From the NCBI GenBank assembly GCA_015350385.1, contig WNKI01000002.1:5719008-5783007 (forward strand): 64,000 nt of DNA. Reading direction: 5' to 3'. The notes beneath the pieces are model-generated. The model ran no database searches. It had not been told where the DNA came from and saw only the letters and a list, made by a program, of their open reading frames with translations. Source of the stretch: Aculops lycopersici. Its lineage: Eukaryota > Arthropoda > Arachnida > Trombidiformes > Eriophyidae. Below are positions 1 through 11,900 of this stretch, piece by piece. The stretch's first letter is position 1; every line of letters starts with the position of its first letter. A program made the position numbers and the translations under genes.

Positions 1-633
1 AAACTGTCATCTCGGCGTCGTCGTTTGTCGTCTGGTTGTTGCTGTTGTTGTTGCCGCTTCTGCTGCGTATCGACGCTGATTTGCATCAATGCAATCAACC
101 AGGCAACTAACTAGCTGCTGCTCTCATTGAGGAGGAGTAGCAAATATGGTTGGCATGTCGTCGCACTTGGCGGTTGTCGATGGCGAGGCTCGAAAAACTG
201 ATGGCCGCATTAGTCCGGCTATTAGCACGACCAATTCCCTTCGCTCTCGTTGATTGATCAGTTGTTGCCGCCATTGCCATTGCTGGTCCACTAATCCCTC
301 GGACAGCATCATCACTTTTGCGATTCGATGCGATATGCGATGAAGTGTCTGGTCAGTTGGACTACCGCGAGCGAGGGATGAGCGAGATCCATTTGTGGTT
401 TGTGGTATGTAGTATGCGATGTGTTTGTTTTGTCTCCAAGTCGAAGAAAACGCACCACTCTCTTTCCGCAACAACCACCGACTGGTGCCCAAGGATCCCC
501 CAAGCGAGGGATCCATCATCGAGTGCATGGAATCTCGCATTTTTGTCTTGCCCTAGGGACGACAGAAGGAACTTTGGCGTTTGCGGCGCCACCAGCCGGA
601 GTAAAGTTGATATCAGATCGCATCGTATCATAT

Positions 634-680
634 CATTTCGCTTCATTTCGTTTCATTTCATTTCAGTTCATTTCATTTCA
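634..680. repeat. (TTTCA)n-like pentanucleotide repeat
   Basis: Imperfect tandem pentamers of TTTCA, with TTTCG and TTCAG variants, visible directly. No function evident. Confidence 0.8.
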
Positions 681-1886
681 TCGAGTTACAGTGCAAACGC
701 AGAGATTGTATTTGCATTTGGCTCTTTATCTCTGTCACTCTTTGTCCGTCTGTTTTGGTTGCTTCGGTCAGTTTGGTAGTCACAGCAACAGCAACAGCAA
801 CAGCAACTGCAACAAAAATTGCTATTGCAATGGCAACCACCAAGGAAAGAGGAGACAACAGTTGATGACGATGATTAATACTCGTGGCTCTCCAGCGGTA
901 GCATTCCAATTGCAAATTTAGTTTCACTTTTAGCATCAGCTCCAGCTCCAGCTCCGGTTCTAGTTCTAGTGCCGAGCAAACAATTGGCCTCCTCGTCGAC
1001 AGACTCGGTTTCCCGGTAATAGCCAATCAAAGAGGCTGAGAGGGATTAGTGGCCGTCTCCTTGTTGGCGCAGGAGGAGTTTTGGTTGTAGAAGAGAGGGA
1101 GCTCATGGCGCAATCGGCATCCATGTGTGACCATTCTAATGACCACTATTTTGAGTCTCTCTCTCTCTCTTTTCCACTCACCCTCTTGACTCGCAAAAAT
1201 TAATGAAGCAGTCGCGTCGGTTGTCCAGCTCGCCGTCTGTTTTTGTTCCTGCAGTTTCTGTTGTTGTTCTCGTTGTCAACTTATGAAATGAAAATAGTCG
1301 CGCACCTACAAGCGTGCGAACTGGTTGCTGGTCCTACAACTACCGTCGTCGTCGTCGAGATGACAAAGGTGATGAGCTGGGAATAAATTAAAACACTTGT
1401 GTGTTTACCTGGCCACCACTCAGAGTGGCAGTCGAGATGCAGTTGGTTTCCACTCGCCATCCAGGTAAACTCGCCTCGGGAGCTCCAACAGGCCAAGCCC
1501 CTCCAAGCTCATTTCCCAAACTCTCCGGCGGTGGCATGCGTGTAATGAAGACGGAGGCGAGGCATCATTCATTCTCTCTCCCTCTCTCGTTTTGTGTGCT
1601 TTGTTGTTGTGCTGCTCTCGCTGCATGTTACTCTCGGCATTTCCTCCAACGAGAGACCAAAGCCCAAGTTCAAACTAAAAGAGCAGCATAATCACGACAA
1701 TAATCCAACAAGCCAGAGAACTCGGCTCGTTGGAACTGTGAGGCCAATTTGGTTCGACTGGGCGACATCCTGCCGCCGCCCGGCTGGCCAGGTGAGTTGC
1801 GCCGCTGGTGTTCGTGGTCGGTATCATTGCTCCTTCGAGACGACAAAGGTTAGTCGGGTTCTGCTCCAGTCTCAGGCCAAGAGAAG

Positions 1887-1929
1887 GAGGAGCGAGAGCG
1901 AGAGCGAGAGCGAGAGAGGGAGAGGGAGG
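1887..1929. repeat. (GAGAGC)n purine-rich repeat
   Basis: Hexameric GAGAGC/GAGAGG units forming a polypurine tract on the plus strand. Confidence 0.8.
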
Positions 1930-4169
1930 CAAACAAAAAGAAGTTTGGACGGAAGAATAATGTGCGACTTTGTTCTCTTTGAGCTGAGGTGAGACAAAGT
2001 AATTCCACAAATAGCGACTGCCATTCGTATTCCTATTCCTCTTACTATTGCTACTATCGAAATGCTCATTCTTGCTCGCATTCGAATTGAATATGCGCCC
2101 AATGGAAGCAACCAAACCAAGAGCAACTCCCCAATGTTAAACGGCAGAAAGCAGAATGGACTTTTACATTTGTTTGTTGTTGTTGTTGTTGCTACTGCTG
2201 CTGCTGGCCTTTGATATGTTTTGAAATTTGCAAACGACGCAAATGATCCAATTTGATACGAGCCACTGAGTCTCGAGTCTCTTGCTCTTGCCTCAACTCT
2301 ACGACGCTCTTTTCATAACCTTCGGTTGCGGGCAGTGAGGTGAACTCGATGGAACCCCAAATCTCTCTGGCCTTGCGTATGGCCAATCGAACTCGAGCTC
2401 CGCCTCGCGAGTGAGACCAACTAAACCAAGACGACGACAACCGAGAACCGAGAACGTTTTGGCCCCGCCGGCCACTTGAGAAACAATTCCGTCCGCTTCA
2501 ATTGCGATTCAGTGTATGCGTTTCTCCTTCTTGTGCGAGTGTGTGCCTTTTGACCAAGTTACCTGACGGCCACAGAAGCAGTAGCAACTGACTTGGCTTG
2601 TTAGATTGGCGTCCATAGACTCGCGCTTCGCTAACCTTGAGAACAATCAAAATATTTTATTTAATTCCGCTCCAAAAGCACTCGAAACTGTGTCTCTCTT
2701 GCATTGAGTTGGAAAAAGTTTTTGCCCGAGCTGGAGATCCCTCGAGTTGCTGCATCCTGTAATAAGCAAGATGACGGTTGAGCAGACGAGAAGCAAATAA
2801 GTTCACCGTGTTACACTTTTTGTTGCTACTTCAGAGGCTGGCACCACCGCCGCCACCACCACCAAAGAGAGAAGCCGGCGCCTTGTGGTTTCAAATTGAA
2901 ATCTGACCGACTCTCTTTGGTCGTCTGGATTGAAGAAGAGGAACGCGGAAGCTGGAGATTTCGCAGCACGACGCATCTCCATGAGAGGGCCACTCGGAGG
3001 CAGCTAAGTTATGATTATGATGACATGATGACTACCTTTGGGACCCCAGTGGTAGTTTTTATTTTTATTTTGGGGCGGCGAAACACTCGACAGTGACATG
3101 AGAGTAGCTGCCAGTTGTGTTATTATCTCGCAACCTTTCAGTGAGTTTGTCTCTGCTCCGTCTCTCTCCGCCAAAGAGAAAGGAAACAGAGAGATAGGAG
3201 CCTCGGTGGTCGTAACAAATCGACGCGCGGACTCCATCATCTTGTATCTCGAGAGCAAAGGTAGCGGCAGCGGCAAATTTTCACCTGAGCTGAGCCCTGG
3301 TTTTAGTTTTGAACAATTTTGATTGCCCACTAAGGCAGGCTGGCACAAAGACTAAACAGACACATCGTGGCGCGAGTTTATCGTAACCTTTACCTTTAGG
3401 TGACGTTTAGAATGGGACTCATGATCATCACCACCAAACACACTGAGTTTAATTCTACTCTCTGGCTAACACTGCCCAGTTTGTTGGTTTCTAGTTTAGT
3501 CTTGTGGACGCGCGACAGTCCGACTCATTTTATTGCTCCTGGCTCACCGACCCACCGAGACGACGGCGATGCAACACGATAAGCTGAGTTTGCCACTCAA
3601 CCTTCGAGTGGCAGGCCAGTCGACTGGTAGTTTGCTCTCCGGCCAACTAGAGTTGATGGCGAAAAAGTGGACGTGTTCGTTTGGTTCAATTTTGTTTCGG
3701 CTCGTCTCGTCTCGTTCCGTTCCGTTTCGTGTGAGAGCTCAGTATCTCATCCCATTTCGGTTGATGTTGCCTGAGTGTGTTGGGATATATATGCAATAGT
3801 AACCGAGAGAGAGAGACACAGAGAATCACACAAAATCTCACACTGCCACTACAACAAGTGAGCCGAGCTAATAACTTGTGGATCAGAACCTGGAGCTTGA
3901 TTATGATGGATTTTTTATGTGTTGGTCTCCATCTTGAACTAGAGGCAACATTTGAAGCTAGTGGTGTGCCCACGCGGCTCCAAATCTGGAGTAAAATTAA
4001 CGCCACTTCGTCGTCTTGCTTAACGCAGTGTAGCGAAGTGCACGAGATGATGATGATGAGCATCAGCGGATTCAATCATAATAAAATCGCAAGTTAATTT
4101 CGCCTGCTTCCTATGTATCCACTGTGATTTGCGCCAAGAGTCCTCTTGGTTGCACTCCACCGACCGACT

Positions 4170-4185
4170 GGCCGGCCGGCCGGCC
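4170..4185. repeat. (GGCC)4 self-complementary tract
   Basis: Four consecutive GGCC tetramers, perfectly self-complementary, in otherwise moderate-GC sequence. No function inferred. Confidence 0.8.
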
Positions 4186-5112
4186 AACTGTAACTTTCTG
4201 ACATAAACAGAACAAAGTTCTATCCTCTGCTGATGCAATCGGCGAGCCCGAACCCGACGAAAACTTGACTCATCACCAGGACCAAAGACAACATTAGGGT
4301 GACTTTGTGTGTCTCGCCCAATTGCGGCCAGAACCAACTAAACTTGACTGGTGCACTTGTCTTCTGTCTTGTTGCATCCGTCAAACGAGAAGACAGACAG
4401 ACGGACAGACTAAAACTTTACAGCTGGCCGACGAGTAATGAGAAAGCGGAGCAAGTGCACACAAACACCGTGATGCATAATCAATTAATTATCGGTATTA
4501 GAAGCCGTAATGATTATTATTTTGGGTCAGTTTCTTCTGCCTCATGAGACTTGATTCACTTTTATGTCTCTCTTTTTCATCTTGTCTCCTCTGTTTTTGT
4601 TTGTTTCTCTCTTTTCCTTCCATCTGCCAAACGAATCAAAACTTTACTCTCCATCTCAAACTTTGAGTCCGCAAGTCAAACTGAAGCTCCAACTCGAACT
4701 TGAACTTTAATTTGAGAAAAAGGCAAGAGATTTCTTATAAGACAATTTTATTATCACTTATCTTGGACTAGAATCAGTGAGCAACGAAAAAAGGAAACTT
4801 TAGTATGCTTTTAGCCTTAAAAAAACTAACTCATTTTTGTGATGAATCAGCTAGCCTCTGATTAACATCTGCCAAAACCAACAGGTTGTTTTCTACCTGC
4901 TGCCTCGAGTCTCGCCATCTAACCGCCGACTAAACTGATTGAAAACTTTTCACGAGGGACAATCATTATTGTGGCGATGAAGTCGTAAAAGTTGCAATCA
5001 TATCTTACGCCGGCTGCTACTTCACCTCGCTGCTCAATAACGACTCGATTAACTAACCATCCATTCTCCTATTCCTCCGCTATCATTTGAACCATTTCAC
5101 CACCAAAACTCA

Positions 5113-6127
5113 ATGACAGACTTGGAACACCAGCGCTGTCCATTTGAAGGCGCCTACACCATTGAAGCCACAAGCGAAAGTGATCTCACCTACAATCCAT
5201 CAAACATTTTCATCTGCCCCCGCCAGTCCTACCTGATGGCCCAATGCGACCACCCGAGTCGTTTGCGAATCCATTCGCGCTGCTCGCAGTCGAAGACCTT
5301 CGTTAAGAGTGAGTATTTTTGATATCATTGAAGACTACCTGTTGTTGATAAAGATGGTCTCTTTGTCACTTTAACTTTCCTCGACGGATGCAGGCGAAAG
5401 AAAGAAAAACAAAAAACTAACCCGCAAATCTAATCTAATCTAAACTTTAATTACAATTCCCCTCACTCTAGATCTCTACTGTTTGGGCAGCTGGACCACA
5501 AACGGATTCGTTCGTCTCCTACTGGCCGACGACGAGCGTCAAAGGTACAGCGCTTGGTACAGAGACTACGGCTCCATCTCTGTTTTCAGCAACCAACTCC
5601 ACGATCCAGAATCGCCGAACAGCCACCACTACCAAGCCCAAGCTTTAGCGTTACAAATGGCCCCTAATAACATGGAACGTCCTCCGCTGACGAGGTCACA
5701 GCGACTGCTTTCAAATGCAAATTTAGCATCGAATCCAACAATGACGCAACAACAACAATATCTAATGAACTCCCTGGCGCCCATTGTGGACCTCCAAATT
5801 GCACTCATCACGCCATCGCCGATTATTGCAAAGCCAACCCAGGTGCGACTTACCAGAAGAAGTCACTGCTCTGATTTGCTCAACAACCGACTGGCCAGCG
5901 GCGGACAGGTGGGCTCCTCGCACAACTCCGCATCCTCGATCACCGGATATTGGTCGTCGGGCCAGGGAGCGGACGGCGCTAGCTCGGGAGGCGCCAGCTC
6001 GACGCAACTCCACCAACAGCATCTCATCTCAGCATCAACTAGTTCCATTCTCATATCCTCAATAATTGTTACCTTGTTATTGCCTCACCTTCGACTGCAA
6101 CTGCTGCCAGCACTACAACTAATATGA
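5113..6127 (+). CDS. Cys-bearing extracellular/surface protein, 3' part (DUF7042-7045-like family suspected)
   Basis: Two exons: 5113-5308 and 5472-6127. The intron (5309-5471, about 163 bp) has donor A|GTGAGT and acceptor CTCTAG, and joining keeps the frame and yields FVK-NLYCLGSW. The N-terminal part has a module with spaced cysteines (RCPFEG, FICPR, AQCDH, RCSQS, YCLGSW), resembling the domain of unknown function repeated in ecdysozoan secreted or surface proteins (DUF7042-7045 type); this assignment is from memory and uncertain. A Ser/Gly/Gln-rich linker follows, then a hydrophobic C-terminal tail of about 25 residues, which could be a GPI-attachment signal or a single membrane helix. There is no signal peptide, so the ATG at 5113 may be internal and upstream exons are probably missing. 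About 282 residues are visible. Confidence 0.55.
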
Positions 6128-6695
6128 GTTGCATTCTCACTATTACTCTAAAAAACAACACACCCTCTCTCTCTCTCTCAATCTTGACTGCACTGACCAC
6201 TTACTAAATATTGTTATAAAATATAGAGCCACACTCGTTTCTTGGGATCAAGTAGATGAATGTAGGTGGTAAAAGTGCACTTGTTATCTGTGACAGTAAT
6301 TTAAATTAAATTTCTAGAATACAATTCAACAACAAACATGTGATTCCTTTTATCGTGCACCTAATTTTGTCTTGTAGTTTTTCGCAAAATAAGCATTCGT
6401 TTCATGTGAAAAATTGCTTTTGTTTCGAAGTTATGACCATTCGTGCAATTTTGGGGCCCCAAGAGATTTGTTAGCACATTTCTGGAACCTGGAATCCCAT
6501 CGACTCAAACGAGGGTCTGCCATCATAGGTGCAGACTTGCGCAGTACTGGCCGAAGTTTGGTATCTATTGCGCTTCTGGCTCGCCCTCGGGACCCCCAAC
6601 CACCTAGCGACCTGAATCGATATGGAGCGAATTCAGAAATGCCAGTACCTTACCACGCAGACAAAATCGATCCCTTGAATCAAGCCGAACACACC

Positions 6696-6867
6696 GAAGA
6701 AAACCGCTTTTAAAAGTCACCTCTAATTCCAAAGTTATGATAGCTAGACGGAAAATAAACACTGCAATCGACTCAGAAGTTGGATTCTGAGCATCCGGTT
6801 GCCTTAAATGTTTGCTATCGTGTATAGTTTCTGGAATAAAGGTGTCTTTTGGAAGCGGTTTTCTTCC
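6696..6867. repeat. imperfect inverted repeat, about 50-bp arms
   Basis: The left arm (6696-6744, starting GAAGAAAACCGCTTT) and the right arm (6814-6867, complement starting GGAAGAAAACCGCTT) match imperfectly in inverted orientation, ending in TATGATAGC and CACGATAGC. The spacer is about 70 bp. A related shorter sequence lies at 6408-6446. Consistent with an old miniature inverted-repeat element, but no target-site duplication was found. Confidence 0.5.
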
Positions 6868-8827
6868 TTATGTTCCATGCAACTTGTAGAATCATTTCCG
6901 TGTACATTTACGAGGTTAGCATCATTCAACAAGAGGCATTCTGACTCCTTGACGCTAGATGGTCGAAGGACTCCGGCGCCACCCTGAGGTGCTGTAGATT
7001 CCAAATTTACTTTACTTCTTTCCCAAGTGCCGGCCAAATCTTGTGCACCCTCTTCAAAGTCTGCAGGAACCAGGACTCCGGAAATATGCTCAAAACCCTC
7101 TAAAGGCCCCAATATCATCTCGGATGATATAAATTTTGGGCGGAGGGTTATTTTTGCACTCGGTTCTCAATTTCAAGTACTACATAACCTAATCCATCAT
7201 TCTGGTATGAAATCTGAGTATTCAAGACAACGATATGCGGCAAGTTTGGATCCTTGCGATGACCTGTATTTTGTATTTCTCGAGTATCTGTTTTGCATGG
7301 CTTTCTCAAATTAGGAGCCTGGGTACATGATTATGATTCTGTCTGGATGGTTGATAATCATTGTGGATTTCGTGTAAAGCTGGAAAGATGAGGAGATAAC
7401 TTCTTTGAGGCTTGATTTTCAGTAAAAAAGCAATAATTTTAGAAGTTTACATAGTTTCCAGGTGCGATTTTGATGTTTGTGATGCCATTTACCTGGCCAA
7501 TTGTTTAAGAATACGTTTCACCGCACAGGTATACCTGGGTAGACTCGATCTACGATGCTACCCAAGTAGCCAGGTGGAAGGATGCCCTTGAATCGCAGGT
7601 GTACTAAGTTCACATCCTGTTCTTACATGTGTACAGTTACATTTTTGAGCCATATTTGGAAGAGGCTTTTGTGGAAGTCTTGTGGAAAGAGCTCAATTTT
7701 GTCTCGGGGCCTCAACATGAGATTGGTGTCCTCAATTGAGGAACTAAACTTCAAATTCAGGCTCGATTTTCTGTTCTGTACCCTGACACGTAACGAAACA
7801 TCATTCTTGGAAGAAACCTGTTGTTTTAACACTGTTACCCAAGTAGCGCTCCAATCCTTGAGGTAGAGGAACACCAAAGCCACAAATCCAAACTCAATTT
7901 TCCATTTGAACTTGAAATTCTATTCTCTCGACACCAGACGATGTTGGCGTATCCATGAGCCCTCAATCAAGCTTAGAGTTACCTCGCGATCCTCTTCTCA
8001 GCTTCCCATTTTCCTGCTCCAACTATTCGGTTAGAGTTAATGAGCTTTGTGAGCAAGCCGAACAAGCGAGCTAGTTAAACTAAAGACGAGATTGCGACAG
8101 AGAGACGGAGCAACCTGTGGCGCGGAGCACTGTCTTATCTGGAAACGCTCAAGCGGAAACAAGAGGGGGAGACAGTCAGGTGAGAAGTAGCGAGAAAGAA
8201 CGCGAAATAAAATCGAGAGTATTACATCACACAAGAAGAAACGCTAACTCCAACTAAAACAGTTCTTTCTCTGCCAGTGCCAGAGGTTAAGAGCTTCTCT
8301 CATTGCCTTGCATTTGCGCCTCAGGTCTTCTCCGATGCAACAAGTGGCGCTCTGTTACGTTGTGTCGCACTGCACTGCCAAGAGTCCTAACCTGTGGGCC
8401 GAGGTGAGCAACAAGTGGTTTTCGGAGGTTAGCAGTGGCGGCGGTTTGAAGGCAGCAGTGTGAGCAGAAGCAACGAGACGAAGGCGAGCGACTGGGAGAA
8501 GGTTGGCAGGCAACAAGTGTGTGCTGGCCGGCCAGCGGCAGGTTGTTGTATCGTCTTCAAAGGGAGCGACGGTGACGGCGACGGCGACGACGTAGTAAAG
8601 TTGCGTCTGCCAAGCGCTCGGCTAGCTTCAAGATTTGAACAAGTGGAAGCTAGCAGAGATTAGCAAGCGGATCTTTTGTAAGGGAGAGAAGAAAAAACAA
8701 CAACATCAACCGTAACGATAGTTACAGTATTGATATCGGATCTCTAAATTGATGTTTCCAATTCGCAAGATTTGAGAAAATTAATTTTACAAGAAATCTG
8801 AATTTTAATACAAATAGGAAATCTCTT

Positions 8828-8880
8828 ATACGTATAAATATATTTATATATAGATATATATATATATATGTATAAATATT
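8828..8880. repeat. (TA)n-rich tract upstream of the dehydrogenase gene
   Basis: Alternating TATATA sequence 55-105 bp upstream of the ATG at 8934. It might include the core promoter, but no single TATA box can be chosen. Confidence 0.6.
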
Positions 8881-8933
8881 GTCCTTCAATTGGAATAATT
8901 GTGACAGAGAAAGAGTAGAGACGAAGAAGCACC

Positions 8934-10688
8934 ATGTCAAGTCAGAACAAGTTGCACTTTAACGGCAGAGTGGCCATCGTTACTGGGGCAGGCGGTGGTT
9001 TGGGTCGAGAATATTCAATATTGCTAGCCTCACGTGGTTGCTCTGTTGTGGTAAACGATTTGGACACCAAGGCGGCGGATGCGGTCGTGAATAGTATTAT
9101 AAATAGCGGAGGTAAGGCGGTTGCTAATTACAACTCCGTCGAGGATGGCGAGGCGATTGTCAAGACTGCATTGGATGCCTTCGGGAGGATTGATATTTTA
9201 ATCAACAATGCAGGTATCTTAAGGGACAAAAGTATGCTCAAGATGACAGAGGCCGAGTGGGACATCATTCATCAGGTTCACCTGCGTGGCTCCTTCATGG
9301 TCACAAAGGCCGCTTGGCCGCATATGAGACAGAGAGGTTATGGTCGCATTATAATGACCGCCTCTTCGGCTGGATTATATGGAAACTTTGGCCAGGCAAA
9401 CTATTCGGCCGCCAAAATGGGCCTAGTGGGTCTGAGCAACACTCTTGCAGTCGAGGGCGCCAAGTACAACATCCACTCGAATGTTATAATTCCAATTGCC
9501 GCTTCCAAATTAACCGCCGACATTATACCTGAACAACTACTCAAACGTCTGTTGCCCTCCTATGTGGCCCCGGTTGTTGCCTACTTGTGTCACGAGTCTT
9601 GCAAGGAAACAGGCGGCATCTTTGAAGCCTCGGGTGGTTGGGTGGCCAGGTACAGGTTGCACCGATCTAAGGGAAAGGTGTTCAACGAAGATTTGAGCTT
9701 GGAGGCCATTGAACGCGATTGGAACGATATTACCTCGATGGATGGAGGCGCCTACTTTGGCTCCGTTACCGAGCACTTTGGTGCCGTGATTCAATCGCTC
9801 CAAGACGCCGACTCAAGAGACTCCTCGATGGCCCCTGTCACACTACAAGCAAAGGGAGCTAGCGATGGAGACAACAATAACAACAAAGACGATGCCGCCT
9901 TGCTCAAGTCAATCCCTGTTTCCGGTTACAAGTGCGACCTGTTGTTTAACATCATAGGCTACCGAATGAAGGAAGAGCCAGACTTGATTGAGCAGATCCC
10001 GGCAGTTTTCCAGTATAACATTACCCAAAACGGAAAGCATATTACAACTTGGACGGCGGATACCAAGAACGATATTGCAGTTTACAATTCTGAACCTCGG
10101 AACAATGTAAAGCCAGATTGCACCGTTACTGTGGACGATGATGATTTTGTTAAAATTATGGTCGGCAAGCTAAATCCACAGCGAGCCTTCATTATGGGCA
10201 AGCTAAACATTAAGGGCAATGTGATGTTATTGCAAAAGCTCAACACTCTTTGGACCCAACTCCAAATGGCCGGCAAGACTCCGGAGTTGCCCTTGTTGGC
10301 TTCGGCTGTTTTGAACTACAAACTTATCCCCGGTGTCAAGTGCGACGCGATGCTCGTGGAGATGTTCATTCGTATGGCTCGAGTGCCTGCGCTAATTAAG
10401 GAATCGAAGGGAATATTTAGGTTACATATTGAGAAGGACAAGAAAGAGGTTGCTTGCTACACCATCAACCTGACTGAGGATGTTCCCTCGTTCTATCGCG
10501 GCGCTGGCCAGTCGGATAAGGCAGATTTCGAGCTCTACGTGGACGATGACGATTTGGTGCGGCTCATGTTCAATCGCATTCAACTCAAGGAATCCGTTGA
10601 GACTGGACGCATTCGGGCAACCGGAAACAAGGAGCTGGCCTACAAGTTGCAACCACTATTTAGTCACATAGTCAAATCGAAGCTGTAG
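8934..10688 (+). CDS. HSD17B4-like: peroxisomal MFE-2/17-beta-HSD4-type dehydrogenase with two SCP2 domains
   Basis: Single exon, 584 residues. Residues about 8-300 are a short-chain dehydrogenase: TGAGGGLG (17-24) binds NAD, NNAG is at 91-94, and the catalytic set is Ser145, Tyr157 and Lys161 in YSAAK. The stretches around HLRGSF and YGNFGQANYSAAK closely match the (3R)-hydroxyacyl-CoA dehydrogenase unit of multifunctional enzyme 2. After an Asn-rich linker come two sterol-carrier-protein-2 domains in tandem (about 325-445 and 455-580). The hot-dog enoyl-CoA hydratase domain that normally sits between them in MFE-2 is absent. The C-terminus is KSKL, a canonical PTS1 signal, so the protein should act in peroxisomal beta-oxidation. 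Nematode DHS-28 has a comparable hydratase-less layout. The ATG follows GAAGCACC and the frame is clean. Convergent with WTAP. Confidence 0.9.
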   Translation: MSSQNKLHFNGRVAIVTGAGGGLGREYSILLASRGCSVVVNDLDTKAADAVVNSIINSGGKAVANYNSVEDGEAIVKTALDAFGRIDILINNAGILRDKSMLKMTEAEWDIIHQVHLRGSFMVTKAAWPHMRQRGYGRIIMTASSAGLYGNFGQANYSAAKMGLVGLSNTLAVEGAKYNIHSNVIIPIAASKLTADIIPEQLLKRLLPSYVAPVVAYLCHESCKETGGIFEASGGWVARYRLHRSKGKVFNEDLSLEAIERDWNDITSMDGGAYFGSVTEHFGAVIQSLQDADSRDSSMAPVTLQAKGASDGDNNNNKDDAALLKSIPVSGYKCDLLFNIIGYRMKEEPDLIEQIPAVFQYNITQNGKHITTWTADTKNDIAVYNSEPRNNVKPDCTVTVDDDDFVKIMVGKLNPQRAFIMGKLNIKGNVMLLQKLNTLWTQLQMAGKTPELPLLASAVLNYKLIPGVKCDAMLVEMFIRMARVPALIKESKGIFRLHIEKDKKEVACYTINLTEDVPSFYRGAGQSDKADFELYVDDDDLVRLMFNRIQLKESVETGRIRATGNKELAYKLQPLFSHIVKSKL

Positions 10689-11003
10689 GGAGTGATTGAT
10701 GGAGTTTGGAACGCTTACCAATTAAAAAGAAAATTATTCTACTCATCATCATCATCAGCATTCAGTATTAAGGGGAACCTAGGGCCAATTAACTAATTGT
10801 TTTCTCTATATCTTTTCTTTTCGCATAAAAAACCAATTAAAAAGTCTACATAATCTGACTGTCGGGAAGCTCTGGTTTCGTGATTTCATTCAGTTTAGTC
10901 TTGAGAATGTCATGAGTTAATCTGTAGTGACGAAACAAAAAGATATATGCATCAAAAATTCGTTGGATGGTTTTGAGTTACCCTGGATGCAGTTTACTAC
11001 TCA
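10689..11003. other. short intergenic region between convergent 3' ends
   Basis: Separates the dehydrogenase gene (+) from WTAP (-). Plus-strand AATTAAA-type hexamers (around 10721 and 10834) could serve the upstream gene as polyadenylation signals. Nothing else is seen. Confidence 0.5.
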
Positions 11004-11900
11004 TCAAGTTGATTCCTCAACCTTGATTCGCTTCACAGCATCAGGATTATCCTGATGTCCATCTTCACCCGGTGAGATTGGCTTTTGACTATCGTCATCG
11101 ATTGTTTTGGTTGCATCATTTAGGCTAATCTTGTATTCGGCTTTAACACCATCGTCACCATTACTGTTGCTACTCCGGCTTGCATTGGGTTGCTGTTGCT
11201 GTTGGATTGTTGTTGTTTTCTCACCCTTAGCCTCCTTGAGTTGCTGCTGTAGGTAATAGATTGTATTTTGCATTCCCTCGACCTCCTCCTCCAATTCCAA
11301 TAGAAACTCATCTAACTCGGTTTGACTCTTCTTCATCTCCTCGGAGAATTTCTTTTGCAGGGCTAGATTTCCTGTCAACTGGGCCACCCAACCATTCGAC
11401 ATTTCCTTACCTAATTCCTCGTTTTCATTGTGCAATAATCTACACTTGGCCATCAATCTCTTGCCAGTGGTGCTATCAGGTGTAAACTTCCAGGCACTCA
11501 GTTCATTTTGCATTTCCTCTACCTTAACCTTCGAGGCATCTACTTCGCATTTCATCTTCTCGAACATCAGATTAACCGCTGGATCAACTAAAGTTGATTC
11601 GAGGTGGAATTGACTGGGACTCTGGCTCTGTATTACCTGGTCAAGTTTATCCTGAAGCTGGGCTAGTTTCCTATCTCGCAGTGTTAGTTTCATGCAGACA
11701 TTGTGCAATCTCTTCTTGTACTTCAATTCATTTGACTTAAGTTCCCTTTGGTGTGAGTCACTTTGCTTGTTCAAAATTTCAATTGCATCCTCTAATTTAT
11801 CAATGTAACCCTCCTGCTGGTACCACTTCTCGATCAGCTCCTTCTTGTCCATGTCCAACAAATCATCGCGGGTCAGCTGAATCCTTCGAACGCCTGACAT
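11004..11900 (-). CDS. WTAP: WTAP / Fl(2)d, regulator of the mRNA m6A methyltransferase complex
   Basis: Single exon, 298 residues, ATG at 11900 (MSGVRR). Coiled-coil through about residues 20-230. The central block matches WTAP of other animals: VDPAVNLMFEKMK, then NELSAWKFTPDSTTGK with LMAKCR, then ALQKKFSEE and LEEEVEGMQ with LQQQLKE. The acidic, Ser/Gln/Asn-rich tail is divergent, as is usual. WTAP bridges the METTL3-METTL14 core to its targets in nuclear speckles and is needed for m6A deposition and splicing, for example the sex-lethal pathway in flies. It is shorter than human WTAP (396 aa), mainly in the C-terminal tail. Divergent from the rabaptin-like gene (437 bp between start codons). 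Confidence 0.95.
   Translation of the reverse strand: MSGVRRIQLTRDDLLDMDKKELIEKWYQQEGYIDKLEDAIEILNKQSDSHQRELKSNELKYKKRLHNVCMKLTLRDRKLAQLQDKLDQVIQSQSPSQFHLESTLVDPAVNLMFEKMKCEVDASKVKVEEMQNELSAWKFTPDSTTGKRLMAKCRLLHNENEELGKEMSNGWVAQLTGNLALQKKFSEEMKKSQTELDEFLLELEEEVEGMQNTIYYLQQQLKEAKGEKTTTIQQQQQPNASRSSNSNGDDGVKAEYKISLNDATKTIDDDSQKPISPGEDGHQDNPDAVKRIKVEEST

Larger units (their letters stand above)
1..5112. other. gene-free stretch rich in simple repeats
   Basis: I see no convincing coding region in the first 5.1 kb. The open frames are short, lack family resemblance and follow low-complexity sequence (CT-, CAGCAA-, GAGAGC- and TTTCA-type repeats). It may be intergenic DNA, or 5' noncoding or intronic sequence of the gene whose 3' part starts at 5113, because that gene lacks its own signal peptide. 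Confidence 0.6.
6128..8933. other. gene-free stretch
   Basis: No supported gene. It contains diverged dispersed-repeat sequence (6408-6446, 6696-6744 and 6814-6867), a GACGGC-rich tract near 8567-8590 and an AT-rich run just upstream of the dehydrogenase gene. The last few hundred bases probably include that gene's promoter and 5' UTR. Confidence 0.6.

Noticed and set aside
124..4547. Many overlapping open frames of 60-170 codons on both strands
   Set aside because: Mutually overlapping, low-complexity, most lack an ATG or any family signal; composition follows the simple repeats.
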